DNA of 35,335 nt from Afipia sp. (GTDB lineage: Bacteria; Pseudomonadota; Alphaproteobacteria; Rhizobiales; Xanthobacteraceae): NCBI GenBank assembly GCA_017308495.1, contig JAFKES010000118.1, positions 1 through 35,335 on the forward strand, written 5' to 3'. A program made the translations under genes and the position numbers. This document shows positions 8,308 to 17,987 of this stretch, one piece after another (within the stretch, counting starts at the first letter, position 1; the number at the start of each line of letters is the position of its first letter). The notes beneath the pieces are model-generated. The model saw only the letters and a list, made by a program, of their open reading frames with translations. It searched no databases and was not told the DNA's origin.

Positions 8308-10599
8308 CTAGCCGTTGATGCGGTCGACGCTGGCGACGACCGCCTTGGCCCGCAGTTGCGCGATGATACCGTTCAAATGTTTGAGGTCATAGACCTCAAG
8401 ATCGATGATCAGCTCGGTGAAATCCGGCGAGCGGCGGCTCATGCTGATGTTGTCGATGTTGCCGTCGTGCTCGGCGATCACGCCCGCGATCTGGGCGAGA
8501 CTGCCCGGTTCGTTGACGTTCTGGACATGCAGGCGCGCGGGAAAACGCCGCGGCGCGGCCTCGTCGATATCCCAGCGCACGTCGAGCCAGCGCTCCGGCT
8601 CCTCCTCGAAATCGCGCAGCGCCGGCGACTGGATCGGATAGATCGTGATGCCCTCGCCCGGCGTCACGATGCCGACAATGCGGTCGCCCGGCACAGCGCC
8701 GCCGTTCGGTGCGAACTTCACTGGCAAATCGCTGTTGATGCCGCGGATCGGAATCGCGGTCGAGGCCTTGGCGTCGGCGGTGAGCTTGGGCTTGGGGCCC
8801 GCGACCTTCTTGCCGCCGAGCCGCGCCTCTTCCTTGTAATCGGGATACATCGCCCGCGCGACATCGGACGCCTTCATCTCGCCGCGGCCGACGGCCGCCA
8901 TCACGTCGTCGATCGAGGCCCGCGCCAGCCGCGGCAGCGCGCCCTTCAGCTTGTCGTCGGCGTAAGCGATCTTGGCGCGCAGGAACAGGCGCTCGACGAT
9001 CCGCCGTCCGAGCCCGGCATACTGGTCACGCACCGCCGTGCGCGTGGCGCGGCGGATCGCCGCCCGCGCCTTGCCGGTGATGGCGAGGGATTCCCACGCG
9101 CTTGGCGGCGCCGACTGCGCCTGCGACGTCAGGACCTCGACCTCGTCGCCGTTCTGCAGTTCCGACGACAACGGCGCGAACTTGCCGTTGATCTTGCAGC
9201 CCACCGCGCTGTTGCCGACATCGGTGTGCACCGCATAGGCGAAATCGATGACGTTGGCGTGGCGCGGCAGCGCGATCAGCTTGCCCTTCGGCGTGAAGCA
9301 GAACACCTGATCGTGGAACAGCTCCATCTTGGTGTGTTCGAGGAATTCCTCGGGATTGGCGCTTTCCGACAGCACCTCCACCGTGTGCCGCAGCCACGCG
9401 AAGGCGTTGGACTCCTTTTCCAGGCGCTCGCTGGCCGAACCGCCGCCATCCTTGTAGATGGCGTGCGCGGCGATCCCGTACTCGTTGACGCGGTCCATCT
9501 CCTCGGTGCGGATTTGCAGTTCGACGCGCTGCTTGCCGGGCCCGATCACCGTGGTGTGGATCGAGCGGTAGTCGTTCTGCTTCGGCGTCGAGATGTAGTC
9601 CTTGAACCGCCCCGGCACGACCGGCCATGTGGTGTGGACGATGCCGAGGGTGCGATAGACTTCCGCCACGCTGTTGACGACGATGCGGAAGCCGAAGATA
9701 TCGGACAGTTGCTCGAAGCCGACCGACTTGCGCTCCATCTTCATCCAGATCGAGAACGGCTGCTTGCGGCGTCCCTTGACGTGGGCATTGATGCCGTTCT
9801 TGGCGAGCTTGTTCGCAAGCTGGGATTCGATCTCGCCGATCAGGTTGCGGTCGCGCGCCTCGAGCGCATCAAGGCGCTGGACGACGACGGCATAGGCATC
9901 CGGGTCGATGATCCTGAACGACAGGTCCTCGAGCTCCTCGCGCATTTCCTGCATGCCCATGCGCCCTGCGAGCGGCGCATAGATATCGAGCGTCTCCTCG
10001 GCGATGCGGCGACGGGATGCCGGCGGCATGAACTCCATCGTGCGCATGTTATGCAACCGGTCCGCGAGCTTGACGAGCAATACACGCACATCGTCAGCGA
10101 TCGCCAGCAGCAGCTTGCGCAGATTCTCCGCCTGCTTGGCCTCGCGGGAGACCAGTTCGAGGCGCTTGAGCTTGGTCAGCCCGTCCACCAGCGCGCCGAT
10201 CTCGTGGCCGAAGATCTGGTCGATCTCGGCCCGGGTCGATTCGGTGTCCTCGATGGTGTCATGAAGCAGCGCCGCGACGATGGTGGCGTCGTCCAGCTTC
10301 AGCTTGGTCAGGATCGCCGCGACTTCCAGCGGATGGGAAAAGTAAGGGTCCCCCGACGCCCGCTTCTGCTCGCCATGAGCCATCATGGCGTAGACATAGG
10401 CGCGGTTAAGCAGGTCCTCGTCGGTATTCGGATTGTAGGCCCGGACCCGGTCCACCAGGTCGTACTGGCGCATCATCTGCGTCCGGGGCGCCTTTTTCAC
10501 CGGGGCCACCGCAGGCGCAACCACGGGCGCAGGCGAAACCGGCGGCGCGGCATCGGCCGCGGCCTGCATTTGTGGCTGATATTGGCGCAAATTCGCCAT
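8308..10599 (-). CDS. rsh: bifunctional (p)ppGpp synthetase/hydrolase (RelA/SpoT homologue)
   Basis: The single RSH enzyme of alphaproteobacteria makes and degrades the stringent-response alarmone. The 763-residue product has an HD hydrolase domain with HPLEVA (89-94), the catalytic His-Asp at 113-114 in LLHDTIED, and [10 protein letters not shown] (178-187). The synthetase domain has [10 protein letters not shown] (276-285) and the [16 protein letters not shown] loop. TGS and C-terminal ACT domains follow. Both active sites look complete. The start at 10599 has an AGGG ribosome site and gives a 40-residue Ala/Pro-rich lead; a start at 10476 (MMRQYDLV) would give the classic N-terminus. The gene heads the block that continues with pdxJ 23 bases on. 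Confidence 0.95.
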   Translation of the reverse strand: MANLRQYQPQMQAAADAAPPVSPAPVVAPAVAPVKKAPRTQMMRQYDLVDRVRAYNPNTDEDLLNRAYVYAMMAHGEQKRASGDPYFSHPLEVAAILTKLKLDDATIVAALLHDTIEDTESTRAEIDQIFGHEIGALVDGLTKLKRLELVSREAKQAENLRKLLLAIADDVRVLLVKLADRLHNMRTMEFMPPASRRRIAEETLDIYAPLAGRMGMQEMREELEDLSFRIIDPDAYAVVVQRLDALEARDRNLIGEIESQLANKLAKNGINAHVKGRRKQPFSIWMKMERKSVGFEQLSDIFGFRIVVNSVAEVYRTLGIVHTTWPVVPGRFKDYISTPKQNDYRSIHTTVIGPGKQRVELQIRTEEMDRVNEYGIAAHAIYKDGGGSASERLEKESNAFAWLRHTVEVLSESANPEEFLEHTKMELFHDQVFCFTPKGKLIALPRHANVIDFAYAVHTDVGNSAVGCKINGKFAPLSSELQNGDEVEVLTSQAQSAPPSAWESLAITGKARAAIRRATRTAVRDQYAGLGRRIVERLFLRAKIAYADDKLKGALPRLARASIDDVMAAVGRGEMKASDVARAMYPDYKEEARLGGKKVAGPKPKLTADAKASTAIPIRGINSDLPVKFAPNGGAVPGDRIVGIVTPGEGITIYPIQSPALRDFEEEPERWLDVRWDIDEAAPRRFPARLHVQNVNEPGSLAQIAGVIAEHDGNIDNISMSRRSPDFTELIIDLEVYDLKHLNGIIAQLRAKAVVASVDRING

Positions 10600-10704
10600 G
10601 GACCCTGTCGCCTCACGCCGGATTCCGAAGCAGGAACCGGAATTCATAATATTGCCGGCTTCCCGCCGGACCGCAAGAATGACCGAGAAAATGTCAATAA
10701 ATGC

Positions 10705-10733
10705 AAAGGCCCGGACAAATTGTCCGGGCCTTT
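10705..10733 (-). terminator. strong hairpin terminator between rpoZ and rsh
   Basis: A near-perfect 29-base inverted repeat, with AAAGGCCCGGACAA (10705-10718) matching TTGTCCGGGCCTTT (10720-10733), lies downstream of the rpoZ stop. The stem ends in A/T tracts on both strands, so it may work in both directions; in the rpoZ direction the RNA ends in U-rich sequence. It separates rpoZ from the rsh block. Confidence 0.8.
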
Positions 10734-10780
10734 GGTCAAAATAATTCGATTTGCGGCCCGAGCGGCGCCGCAGGCCGGAC

Positions 10781-11173
10781 TTACTCGTCTTCCTCGGGCT
10801 GCTCCTCGGGCGGAGCAAGACCTTCCAGCCCCTTGAGCAGCTCTTCCTCGGTCATACGCTCGACGGCCACCTCGGTGTCGTCGGCATCCACCGACGCCCC
10901 CGCGGAGCCGATCAGCGGCACCGTATCCGGTTCCGGCTCGTCCACCTCGACGAACTTCTGCAGCGAATGGACCAGTTCCTCGCGCAGATCCTCGGGAGAA
11001 ATGGTCGTTTCAGCGATTTCCCGCAGCGAAACAACCGGATTCTTGTCGTTATCCCGATCGACCGTCAGCGGCGAGCCCGACGAAATCATGCGGGCGCGGT
11101 GAGCCGCCAAAAGAACGAGATCGAAACGATTGTCGACCTTATCGATGCAATCTTCAACTGTGACGCGCGCCAT
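10781..11173 (-). CDS. rpoZ: RNA polymerase omega subunit
   Basis: Omega helps fold and hold the beta-prime subunit and takes part in ppGpp sensing in many bacteria. The 130-residue protein opens [13 protein letters not shown], then [14 protein letters not shown] and a box with [16 protein letters not shown], all family hallmarks. A very acidic tail (EEQPEEDE end) follows, usual for alphaproteobacteria. A GGGAG ribosome site precedes the ATG. Its location just upstream of rsh is the standard rpoZ-rsh pairing. Confidence 0.96.
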   Translation of the reverse strand: MARVTVEDCIDKVDNRFDLVLLAAHRARMISSGSPLTVDRDNDKNPVVSLREIAETTISPEDLREELVHSLQKFVEVDEPEPDTVPLIGSAGASVDADDTEVAVERMTEEELLKGLEGLAPPEEQPEEDE

Positions 11174-11223
11174 CGGCTGTCGCTCCCGGTCTGGATCGGA
11201 AAATCATGTGGCTATGCGCGCTA

Positions 11224-11254
11224 GGTATAGCGCCAACGATCATTTCGCAAGCAA
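11224..11254 (-). promoter_or_regulatory. rpoZ: candidate rpoZ promoter
   Basis: On the minus strand a TATACC-like -10 (11224-11229) lies 15 bases from TTGCGA (11245-11250), or 19 bases from TTGCTT (11249-11254). Neither spacing is ideal. It would put the transcript start about 45 bases before the rpoZ ATG. Confidence 0.3.
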
Positions 11255-11470
11255 GATTTTCTAAATGATCCCTAGAATGGACTTTCCAGCATGCAGAGTG
11301 CCCTCCGCCGGGGCGGCCTTTTGTTCCATGGACAAGAAATCGCTTCATTGCACTATCACAATGGCTCACAAGGCAAGCTGAGGTTGACTGTGGTCGAATT
11401 GACGAGCGACGACGCTCACCCGCTTCAAATTTCTGACGAGTATCAAAGTTAAAAACACACCAATCGAAAT

Positions 11471-11489
11471 GCGCGATATCTGATCGCGC
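11471..11489. promoter_or_regulatory. inverted repeat upstream of the NYN gene
   Basis: GCGCGAT (11471-11477) and ATCGCGC (11483-11489) form a perfect 7-bp inverted repeat with a 5-base centre, 36 bases before the NYN start codon. The position suits an operator or a leader hairpin. No T run follows. Confidence 0.35.
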
Positions 11490-11525
11490 CAAAAAGTACA
11501 TCATAACAAATGCGAGCAATCACTG

Positions 11526-12158
11526 ATGGTTCCTGCGACGAACAAGATCGCGCTGTTTATCGACGGTGCAAACCTTTATGCGACAGCGAAGACCCTTGGT
11601 TTCGATATCGACTACAAGCGGCTGCTGCTTGAATTCCAGAGCCGCGGCACGCTGGTGCGGGCTTTCTACTACACCGCCATCATCGAAGATCAGGAATATT
11701 CCTCGATTCGTCCGTTGATCGACTGGCTCGATTACAACGGCTATACCGTCGTGACCAAGGCCACGAAGGAATTCATCGACGCCAGCGGACGACGCAAGGT
11801 GAAGGGCAACATGGACATCGAACTCGCGGTCGATGCCATGGAGCTGGCCGAGCATATCGACCAGATGGTGCTGTTCTCCGGCGACGGCGATTTCCGCTCG
11901 CTGGTCGAGGCCGTGCAGCGCCGCGGCGTGCGCGTGACGGTGGTGTCCACCATCGCCAGCCAGCCTCCGATGATCGCCGACGAGTTGCGCCGTCAGGCGG
12001 ATGTCTTTACCGATCTGATTCAGCTACAGTCCAAGCTTGGTCGCGATCCGAGCGAACGTCCCGCTCCCCGCGAACCTCGTCAGCATACGCCGCAATTCCT
12101 GCAGCGGAGCACGAGCACCATTGCAGCGCGAGGCGATGTCGACGAATTCGACGACTGA
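11526..12158 (+). CDS. NYN domain protein, LabA/DUF88 family
   Basis: A 210-residue protein with the PIN-like NYN fold, a metal-dependent RNA nuclease family. The first strand has the acidic motif IALFIDGANLY (Asp13, Asn16). Later metal-site candidates are Asp97 in GNMDIELAVDAM and Asp120/Asp122 in LFSGDGDF. The fold ends near residue 170; the last 40 residues are polar and Arg/Pro-rich, likely disordered. Genes like this often sit beside rpoZ and rsh in alphaproteobacteria. The substrate RNA is unknown. Its end overlaps the next gene by 23 bases, suggesting co-expression with the glycosylase. Confidence 0.9.
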   Translation: MVPATNKIALFIDGANLYATAKTLGFDIDYKRLLLEFQSRGTLVRAFYYTAIIEDQEYSSIRPLIDWLDYNGYTVVTKATKEFIDASGRRKVKGNMDIELAVDAMELAEHIDQMVLFSGDGDFRSLVEAVQRRGVRVTVVSTIASQPPMIADELRRQADVFTDLIQLQSKLGRDPSERPAPREPRQHTPQFLQRSTSTIAARGDVDEFDD

Positions 12159-12849
12159 TTCAGCAAAACGACGGAGCGGGCCACCGGCCGGCTCCGTCTC
12201 TCTTCGCTCCGAGCCCGATCACGACTGCCCGCTGTGCCCGCGGCTCGCGGCGTTTCGCCATGCCAACCGGACGCGGGAGCCGGACTGGTTCAACGGCCCG
12301 GTCCCCTCCTTCGGCGGCATCGACGCATCGCTGCTGATCGTGGGTCTCGCGCCCGGCCTGCAGGGCGCCAACCGCACCGGCCGGCCCTTCACCGGCGATT
12401 ACGCCGGCGACCTGCTCTATGCGACGCTGCTGGAGTTCGGCCTTGCCACGGGCGTCTATGACAAGCGGCCGGACGACGGGCTGACGCTGGTAAATTGCCG
12501 CATCACCAATGCGGTTCGCTGCGTGCCGCCGCAGAACAAGCCGCTGCCGGCCGAGATCAACACCTGCCGCCCTTTCTTCAGGGCGACGATCGAGGAGATG
12601 CCGCGCCTGCGCGCCATCGTCATGCTCGGCCGCATCGCCCACGACACCACGCTGAAGACTCTCGGCCTTCGCGCGGCCCAGGCTCCGTTCGGCCACGGCG
12701 CGGAGCATCAGGCGGACCGCTTGCGATTGTTCGACAGCTATCACTGCTCGCGCTACAATACCAACACGGGCGTGCTGACACCCACGATGTTCAGAGCCGT
12801 GTTCACGCGGGTGCGGAATTATCTCGCCGACGGAACCGGATTGGCCTGA
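12136..12849 (+). CDS. uracil-DNA glycosylase, family 5 (UdgB-like)
   Basis: Removes uracil and other deaminated bases from DNA. The 237-residue product has four cysteines placed to hold a 4Fe-4S cluster: Cys31 and Cys34 (CPLC), Cys129 and Cys144. Motif A is GLAPGLQGANRTGRPFTGD (70-88); the alanine in GLAP instead of Asp or Glu marks UdgB rather than family 4. Motif B is SYHCSRYNTNTG (201-212). The start at 12136 has a GCGAGG ribosome site and overlaps the NYN gene. The 3' end overlaps the convergent peroxiredoxin gene by 31 bases. Confidence 0.9.
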   Translation: MSTNSTTDSAKRRSGPPAGSVSLRSEPDHDCPLCPRLAAFRHANRTREPDWFNGPVPSFGGIDASLLIVGLAPGLQGANRTGRPFTGDYAGDLLYATLLEFGLATGVYDKRPDDGLTLVNCRITNAVRCVPPQNKPLPAEINTCRPFFRATIEEMPRLRAIVMLGRIAHDTTLKTLGLRAAQAPFGHGAEHQADRLRLFDSYHCSRYNTNTGVLTPTMFRAVFTRVRNYLADGTGLA

Positions 12850-13406
12850 AGCCATGCCAGCACATCGCCTGCGTTACGGTCCGGCGGAAACACCGGATAG
12901 AACACGTGGGTGATGACAGCGTCGTCGATGATCAGCGCCAGACGCTTGATCAGGATCATGTCCGCGATCGTCATCGTCGGCAGGCCAAGCGCGCGCGTCA
13001 GAACAAGTCCGCTGTCGGATAGCACCTGAAACGGCACATGCAGCCGCTCGACCATCTCGCGCTGGTAAGCGCTGTCCTGCGTCGAAAGACCGAACACGTG
13101 GTGCGCCCCGGCCTGTTGCAGATCCTTGAACAGGTCGCGAAACGCGCAGGTCTGCGGTGTGCAGCCGCGCGCGCCGGGGATCATGTCCCAACCCTCCACA
13201 GGGCTGATCTTGCCCGGCTCGCCGGTTCGCGGATAGCCGAACAGCACCGTCCGCCCCCCGAGATCGGCAAGGATCACGGATGTGCCGTCGGTCGCCTGCA
13301 GGGCCACCGGCGGAATGCTGGCGCCGACGAGGTAACGCGCCGCGCCATCGTCCTCCGGGGCCGGAATCCTGCTCCAGTCCACGCCCATCAGGTTCGGCTG
13401 GTTCAT
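12819..13406 (-). CDS. peroxiredoxin (BCP/PrxQ-like, AhpC/TSA superfamily)
   Basis: A thioredoxin-fold peroxidase of 195 residues with the active box GARGCTPQTCAFRD. Cys82 and Cys87 have the CX4C spacing of PrxQ/BCP enzymes, in which the first is the peroxidatic and the second the resolving cysteine. The strand VLFGYPRTGEPG precedes them. The C-terminal part (HVFYPVFPPDRNAGDVLAWL) is typical of the peroxiredoxin fold. There is no signal peptide, so it is cytoplasmic. A good ribosome site (AGGGGA) precedes the ATG. The physiological peroxide and reductant cannot be read from sequence. Confidence 0.85.
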   Translation of the reverse strand: MNQPNLMGVDWSRIPAPEDDGAARYLVGASIPPVALQATDGTSVILADLGGRTVLFGYPRTGEPGKISPVEGWDMIPGARGCTPQTCAFRDLFKDLQQAGAHHVFGLSTQDSAYQREMVERLHVPFQVLSDSGLVLTRALGLPTMTIADMILIKRLALIIDDAVITHVFYPVFPPDRNAGDVLAWLQANPVPSAR

Positions 13407-13496
13407 GCGGTCCCCTTTCTTCGACTCCGATTACACGACTGCGGCAATCCGGCGGGAGATAAGGTGCGCGCCGCGCATGGGACGGCGTGATGCGAT

Positions 13497-13970
13497 TCAG
13501 CCCCGCGCCCGCAGCAGTCGGCCTTTCTCGCGCGACCAGTCGCGCTTCTTCTCGGTCTCGCGCTTGTCGTGCAGCTTCTTGCCCTTGGCGAGTGCGAGTT
13601 GAAGCTTCACCTTGCCGTGCTCGTTGAAATACATCTTGAGCGGCACAAGGGTCATGCCCTCGCGCTCGATGGCGCCGATCAGCTTGTTGATCTGCTTCTT
13701 GTGCAGCAGCAACTTTCGCGGCCGCCGCGGCTCGTGATTGAAGCGGTTGGCCTGCAGGTATTCGGGGATATTGGCGTTGACCAGCCAGATCTCGCCGCCC
13801 TTGGAGTCGGCGTAGGATTCCGCGATGGTGGTCTTGCCGTTGCGCGCCGACTTGACCTCGGTGCCGGTCAGCACGATGCCCGCCTCCACCGTGTCCTCCA
13901 CGGCGTAGTTGAACCGCGCCTTGCGGTTCTCCGCGACGACCTTGATCGGACGCAATTTCTTCTCGGTCAT
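13497..13970 (-). CDS. smpB: SsrA-binding protein SmpB
   Basis: SmpB carries tmRNA to stalled ribosomes for trans-translation. The 157-residue product has the OB-fold boxes [27 protein letters not shown] and NANIPEY, and the basic tail [19 protein letters not shown] that enters the mRNA channel. The start at 13970 ([12 protein letters not shown]) has a GAGG ribosome site; the longer in-frame start at 14018 adds 16 residues unlike the family. It follows mscL by 109 bases and is probably in one unit with dapA and mscL. Confidence 0.96.
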   Translation of the reverse strand: MTEKKLRPIKVVAENRKARFNYAVEDTVEAGIVLTGTEVKSARNGKTTIAESYADSKGGEIWLVNANIPEYLQANRFNHEPRRPRKLLLHKKQINKLIGAIEREGMTLVPLKMYFNEHGKVKLQLALAKGKKLHDKRETEKKRDWSREKGRLLRARG

Positions 13971-14079
13971 CGGAAGCCTCAACCGCACGGGCCCTGCGAA
14001 CCGGTCGCAGGGGCGCACGATGCTGCGAAATGCCGCCGAACCCGCCGGATGCGGGTCCGCCGCTGCAACAGATAGGATG

Positions 14080-14493
14080 TTATTTCGATTTCAGAAGATC
14101 GCGGATCTCGACCAGCAGTTCCTGATCCTTGGTCAGCGGCGCCGGGCCGGGATCGGCCTCCTCCTTGGCCTTGAGCTGGTTCATCAGCCGGATGACGATG
14201 AACAGCACGAACGCCACGATGATGAAATTCAGCGTCAGCGTCAGGAAATTGCCCCAGGCCAGCACCGCGCCCTGCTTCTTGGCATCGGCAAGGTTGCTCG
14301 CCGTCACCGACTTCGCCAGCGGCGTGTAATAGTTGGAGAAGTCGAGGCCGCCAGTGATCGCGCCGATCAGCGGCATGATGACGTCGCCGACCAGCGAGTT
14401 GACGATGGAGCCGAAGGCTGCGCCGATGATGACGCCGACCGCCAGATCGACGACATTGCCGCGCAGGGCGAATTTCTTGAACTCCTCAAGCAT
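14080..14493 (-). CDS. mscL: large-conductance mechanosensitive channel
   Basis: MscL opens under membrane tension to release solutes during osmotic downshock. The 137-residue protein starts [24 protein letters not shown], cited by its ends, the near-invariant N-terminal helix and first membrane segment (about 12-45). A periplasmic loop follows, then a second membrane segment (about 82-105) and a charged C-terminal helix ([14 protein letters not shown]). Length is standard. A GGAG ribosome site precedes the ATG, 35 bases after dapA. Confidence 0.96.
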   Translation of the reverse strand: MLEEFKKFALRGNVVDLAVGVIIGAAFGSIVNSLVGDVIMPLIGAITGGLDFSNYYTPLAKSVTASNLADAKKQGAVLAWGNFLTLTLNFIIVAFVLFIVIRLMNQLKAKEEADPGPAPLTKDQELLVEIRDLLKSK

Positions 14494-14528
14494 CGGTCAG
14501 CTCCATTTCGCGTAGTCGGTTGGATTGT

Positions 14529-15419
14529 TCAGTTGAGCAGTCCGGCATGCACCATGGCATCGCGGATGACCTTGCCGGTGGGCGCCGTTACCGGCACCAG
14601 CGGCAGGCGGACCTCCTCGTCGAGCCGGCCGAGCAGCTTGAGGCCGTGCTTGGCCCCGGCCACGCCCGGCTCCTTGAACACGGCGTCGTGCAGCGGCGCG
14701 AGCCGGTCCTGAATCGTCAGGCCGGTCGCGTAATCGCCCTTGAGCACGGCGGACATCAATTCAGCGCACAGCTTCGGCGCGATGTTGGCGGTGACGGAAA
14801 TGCAGCCATGGCCGCCGGCCGCCATATAGGCCAGCGCCGTCATGTCCTCGCCGGACATCTGGAGAAAATCCGGCCCCATGGCATGGCGCTGCTGCGACAC
14901 GCGGGCGAGATTGGCGGTGGCGTCCTTCACGCCGGCGATGTTCTTTAACTCGAACAGCCGCGTCATGGTGTCTACCGACAGATCCACCACTGAGCGCGGC
15001 GGAATGTTGTAGATGATGATCGGAATGCCGATGGCGTCGTTCACCGCCTTGAAGTGGTGATACATCCCCTCCTGGGTCGGCTTGTTGTAGTACGGCGTCA
15101 CCACCAGCACGGCGTCAGCGCCGGCCTTTTCGGCATGCTGCGCCAGCGCCACCGCCTCGCGCGTGGAGTTCGAGCCCGCGCCGGCGATCACCGGAACGCG
15201 GCCCTTGGACTCCTGCACGCACCATTCGGTGACCTTGTTGTGCTCGTCGTGGCTGAGCGTCGGGCTCTCGCCCGTGGTGCCGACGGGCACCAGGCCGTTC
15301 GAACCTTGCTCGATCTGCCAGTTCACCAGCGCACGAAAGCCGGCTTCGTCCAGCGCGCCATTTTTGAAGGGCGTCACCAAGGCGGTATAGGACCCCCGGA
15401 AATTCGTCTTGGCTGCCAT
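14529..15419 (-). CDS. dapA: 4-hydroxy-tetrahydrodipicolinate synthase
   Basis: DapA condenses pyruvate with aspartate semialdehyde, the first committed step to lysine and diaminopimelate. The 296-residue TIM barrel has the Schiff-base Lys165 in [10 protein letters not shown], Tyr137 in IIYNIPPRS, and the GTTGE motif at 47-51. A good ribosome site (CGGAG) precedes the ATG. It is the first gene of the dapA, mscL, smpB run and diverges from the lytic transglycosylase; both serve the cell wall. Confidence 0.97.
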   Translation of the reverse strand: MAAKTNFRGSYTALVTPFKNGALDEAGFRALVNWQIEQGSNGLVPVGTTGESPTLSHDEHNKVTEWCVQESKGRVPVIAGAGSNSTREAVALAQHAEKAGADAVLVVTPYYNKPTQEGMYHHFKAVNDAIGIPIIIYNIPPRSVVDLSVDTMTRLFELKNIAGVKDATANLARVSQQRHAMGPDFLQMSGEDMTALAYMAAGGHGCISVTANIAPKLCAELMSAVLKGDYATGLTIQDRLAPLHDAVFKEPGVAGAKHGLKLLGRLDEEVRLPLVPVTAPTGKVIRDAMVHAGLLN

Positions 15420-15568
15420 GATCAGTCTCCGAACGCTTTCGTGCCGTCGTTGTGATTTTCCGAGCCACTGATAACGGGTCCGGCCTTTCGATGAAAGCCC
15501 GGCCGGTCTCCGCCGAAAATGCCATTGAGGCCCCGGATCGGGCCGAAATCCTCGTATCAGCCGCGATT

Positions 15569-15588
15569 TTGCCGTGGTGTTACGGCAA
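15569..15588. promoter_or_regulatory. inverted repeat between dapA and slt
   Basis: TTGCCGT (15569-15575) and ACGGCAA (15582-15588) form a perfect 7-bp inverted repeat with a 6-base centre in the 237-base divergent region. It could be an operator acting on either gene; no regulator is implied by the sequence. Confidence 0.35.
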
Positions 15589-15656
15589 TAAGGTTATTCT
15601 AACACATTTGATGTTTTGTCCACATAATCAATGAACTACGCCTGAGGCGAGGCAAT

Positions 15657-17909
15657 TTGGATGATTCGCCGCCGAGGTTGCCCGTGAAGTTATTCATCCC
15701 CTCATGCGCCGCCCCCACATCCGCGCGCAGCCCGTCATCCCTGCGGCTGCGGCGCTGGAGTGCCGCGCTGCTCGGCGCCGGATCGCTGGCGCTTGTCTCG
15801 CACACGGCCTTCGGCGTACCGCTGCCGAAGCCGCGACCGACCCCGCGCAGCACCGCGACCGCACCCGCGACAACCCCGCCGGCGCACACCGGTTCCGCAG
15901 CCAAAGCCATCCCCGCCCCGGCCGCGAAAGCGCCCCAGCAGGCAGCGATGCGGCCCACGCCGCGCAAATTCGCGGCCCCCCTCGCCATGGCCGGTACCTC
16001 GTCCACCTCGAAGGCGGACATGGAGACGCTCGAACAGGTGATCGAGGCGATCCGCGGCAAGAAGCCCGCCGACGCCACACAACTGAAGGCGTCGCTGAAC
16101 GACCCGGTGGCGAGCAAGCTCGCCGAATGGCTCATCCTGCGCAGTGATAACAACGGCGCATCGGCGGAGCGCTACCGCGCCTTCCTGGCCGAGAATCCGA
16201 GTTGGCCGAGCCAGATCTTCCTGCGCCGCCGCGGCGAGGCCGCGCTGTGGGACGACCGCCGCGACGATGCCGCCGTGCTGGCCTTCTTCGGCGACGAGCA
16301 GCCCCTCTCCGCCAAGGGACGCTTCGTGCTGGCGCGGGCGCTGCTCGCGCGGGGCGATCGCCGCAGCGCCGAGCATCTCGTCAGGGAGGCCTGGCGCAAC
16401 GACCCGTTCTCCGCCGATGTGGAGAACGCCGCGCTTGAACAGTTCGGCCCGCTTCTCAACGCCGGAGATTTCAAGACGCGGATGGACATGCTGCTGTACG
16501 GCAACGACACCGCGGAGTCTGCGCTGCGCTCGGCCAAGCGGCTCGGCAGCGGCTATGTCGCCCTCGCCAAGGCGCGGATCGGCCTCGACAAGAAGGCGTC
16601 CAACTCCCGGGCGCTGCTCGAAGCAGTGCCGCGCGAATTGCACGGCGATCCGATCTATCTCATCAGCAAGGCGCAATGGCTGCGGCGCGAGGAGCATTTC
16701 GCCGAGGCAGCCCGCGTGATGCAGAGCGCGCCGCGCGATCCCACCCGTCTCGTCAACGCCGACGAATGGTGGATCGAGCGCCGCCTGCTGGCACGCAAGC
16801 TGCTCGACAGCAACGAGCCGCGCACCGCCTATGCGGTCGCGCGCGACGCGGCGCTGCCGGCCCGCGACATCTACAAGACCGAGCGGGAATTCACCGCTGG
16901 CTGGATCGCGCTGCGCTTCCTCAACGATCCGAATCTCGCGGCCCAGCACTTCGCGCGCATCGGCGTCGACAGCGTCAACCCCACCGCACTGGCGCGGGCG
17001 GGCTACTGGCAGGGCCGCGCGGCGGAAGCCGCCGGGCGCGCGCAGGAGGCCCGCGCCGCCTATGAATCCGCGGCCCGTCAATCCACCAGCTATTACGGCC
17101 AACTGGCGCGGGCCAAGCTGAAGCTGCCGCAGATCGCCCTCAACGAGGTGCCCGGCCGCTCGCGCAACGGCAGCCGGCTGGAAGTCGTGCGCGCGGTGGA
17201 GCTTCTGTATGCGCTCGACGAACGCGAGGTCGCCATTCCGATCCTCGCCGACATGGGCGAGCGCGCCGATATGGACGCCCTGCTCGCGCTGTGCGAATTG
17301 ACCCAGCGCCATAACGACGCGCGCGCGATGCTGATGGTGGGCAAAGCCGCGCTCAATCGCGGCATGCCGTTCGATCACTACGCCTATCCGGTGTCTGGCA
17401 TTCCGCCCTACAAGGATTTCGGGCCGGGGACGGAAAAGGCCATCGTGTTCGCCATCGCGCGTCAGGAAAGCGCCTTCAATCCCGCGGTGGTGTCGCCTGC
17501 CAAAGCCTATGGCCTGATGCAGGTGACGGCCGACGCCGGCAAGTATGTCGCCAAGAAATACGGCACGTCCTTCGATCTCGGCCGGCTGAGGAACGATCCG
17601 TCCTACAACGCCGCGTTCGGCGCAGCCGAACTCGGCGGCCTGATCGACGACTACCGCGGCTCCTACATCATGACCTTCGCCGGCTACAACGCCGGGCGCG
17701 GCAGCGTGCGCAAATGGATCGAGCGCTATGGCGATCCGCGCGATCCGAAGGTGGATGCAGTGGACTGGGTCGAGCAGATTCCGTTCGCCGAGACCCGTAA
17801 CTACGTTCAGCGCATCATGGAAAACCTGCAGGTCTATCGCGCGCGGTTCGGCGGCGGCAACCGGCTGCTGATCGAGGCGGATTTGCGCCGCGGCGGTTCG
17901 GTGGAATAG
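15657..17909 (+). CDS. slt: soluble lytic murein transglycosylase
   Basis: Cleaves the MurNAc-GlcNAc bond of peptidoglycan with formation of anhydro-muramic ends. The 750-residue product has an N-terminal hydrophobic export segment (about 32-52) and a Pro/Ala-rich linker. A long superhelical domain of paired helices follows (about 120-560). The SLT catalytic domain has Glu604 in ARQESAFNP, then YGLMQV and FAGYNAGRGSVRKWI. The first codon is TTG with a GAGGCAAT site; a GTG at 15684 with a GAGG site is an equally good start, giving 741 residues. Export to the periplasm is expected with either. Confidence 0.93.
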   Translation: MDDSPPRLPVKLFIPSCAAPTSARSPSSLRLRRWSAALLGAGSLALVSHTAFGVPLPKPRPTPRSTATAPATTPPAHTGSAAKAIPAPAAKAPQQAAMRPTPRKFAAPLAMAGTSSTSKADMETLEQVIEAIRGKKPADATQLKASLNDPVASKLAEWLILRSDNNGASAERYRAFLAENPSWPSQIFLRRRGEAALWDDRRDDAAVLAFFGDEQPLSAKGRFVLARALLARGDRRSAEHLVREAWRNDPFSADVENAALEQFGPLLNAGDFKTRMDMLLYGNDTAESALRSAKRLGSGYVALAKARIGLDKKASNSRALLEAVPRELHGDPIYLISKAQWLRREEHFAEAARVMQSAPRDPTRLVNADEWWIERRLLARKLLDSNEPRTAYAVARDAALPARDIYKTEREFTAGWIALRFLNDPNLAAQHFARIGVDSVNPTALARAGYWQGRAAEAAGRAQEARAAYESAARQSTSYYGQLARAKLKLPQIALNEVPGRSRNGSRLEVVRAVELLYALDEREVAIPILADMGERADMDALLALCELTQRHNDARAMLMVGKAALNRGMPFDHYAYPVSGIPPYKDFGPGTEKAIVFAIARQESAFNPAVVSPAKAYGLMQVTADAGKYVAKKYGTSFDLGRLRNDPSYNAAFGAAELGGLIDDYRGSYIMTFAGYNAGRGSVRKWIERYGDPRDPKVDAVDWVEQIPFAETRNYVQRIMENLQVYRARFGGGNRLLIEADLRRGGSVE

Positions 17910-17987
17910 CGCGCCGCATGGTTTGACGGCAACGGGGCTTCACGCCATCTGCCTAAAGCAGGCTTCGTTGAGACGGAACCAACAACG

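Larger units (their letters stand above)
11174..11525. other. 352-base divergent intergenic region
   Basis: The gap between rpoZ (-) and the NYN gene (+) holds no convincing gene. It must carry both promoters. It contains the candidate rpoZ promoter at 11224-11254 and an inverted repeat at 11471-11489. The stretch from about 11420 to 11525 is richer in A/T than its surroundings. Confidence 0.6.

Noticed and set aside
8356-10836. 826-codon open frame opposite rsh
   Set aside because: It shadows a full RSH gene with intact domains; the antisense translation shows no motifs and strong codon-mirror bias.
11154-11519. 121-codon frame overlapping the rpoZ start
   Set aside because: It would cover the rpoZ promoter and start and shows no family features.
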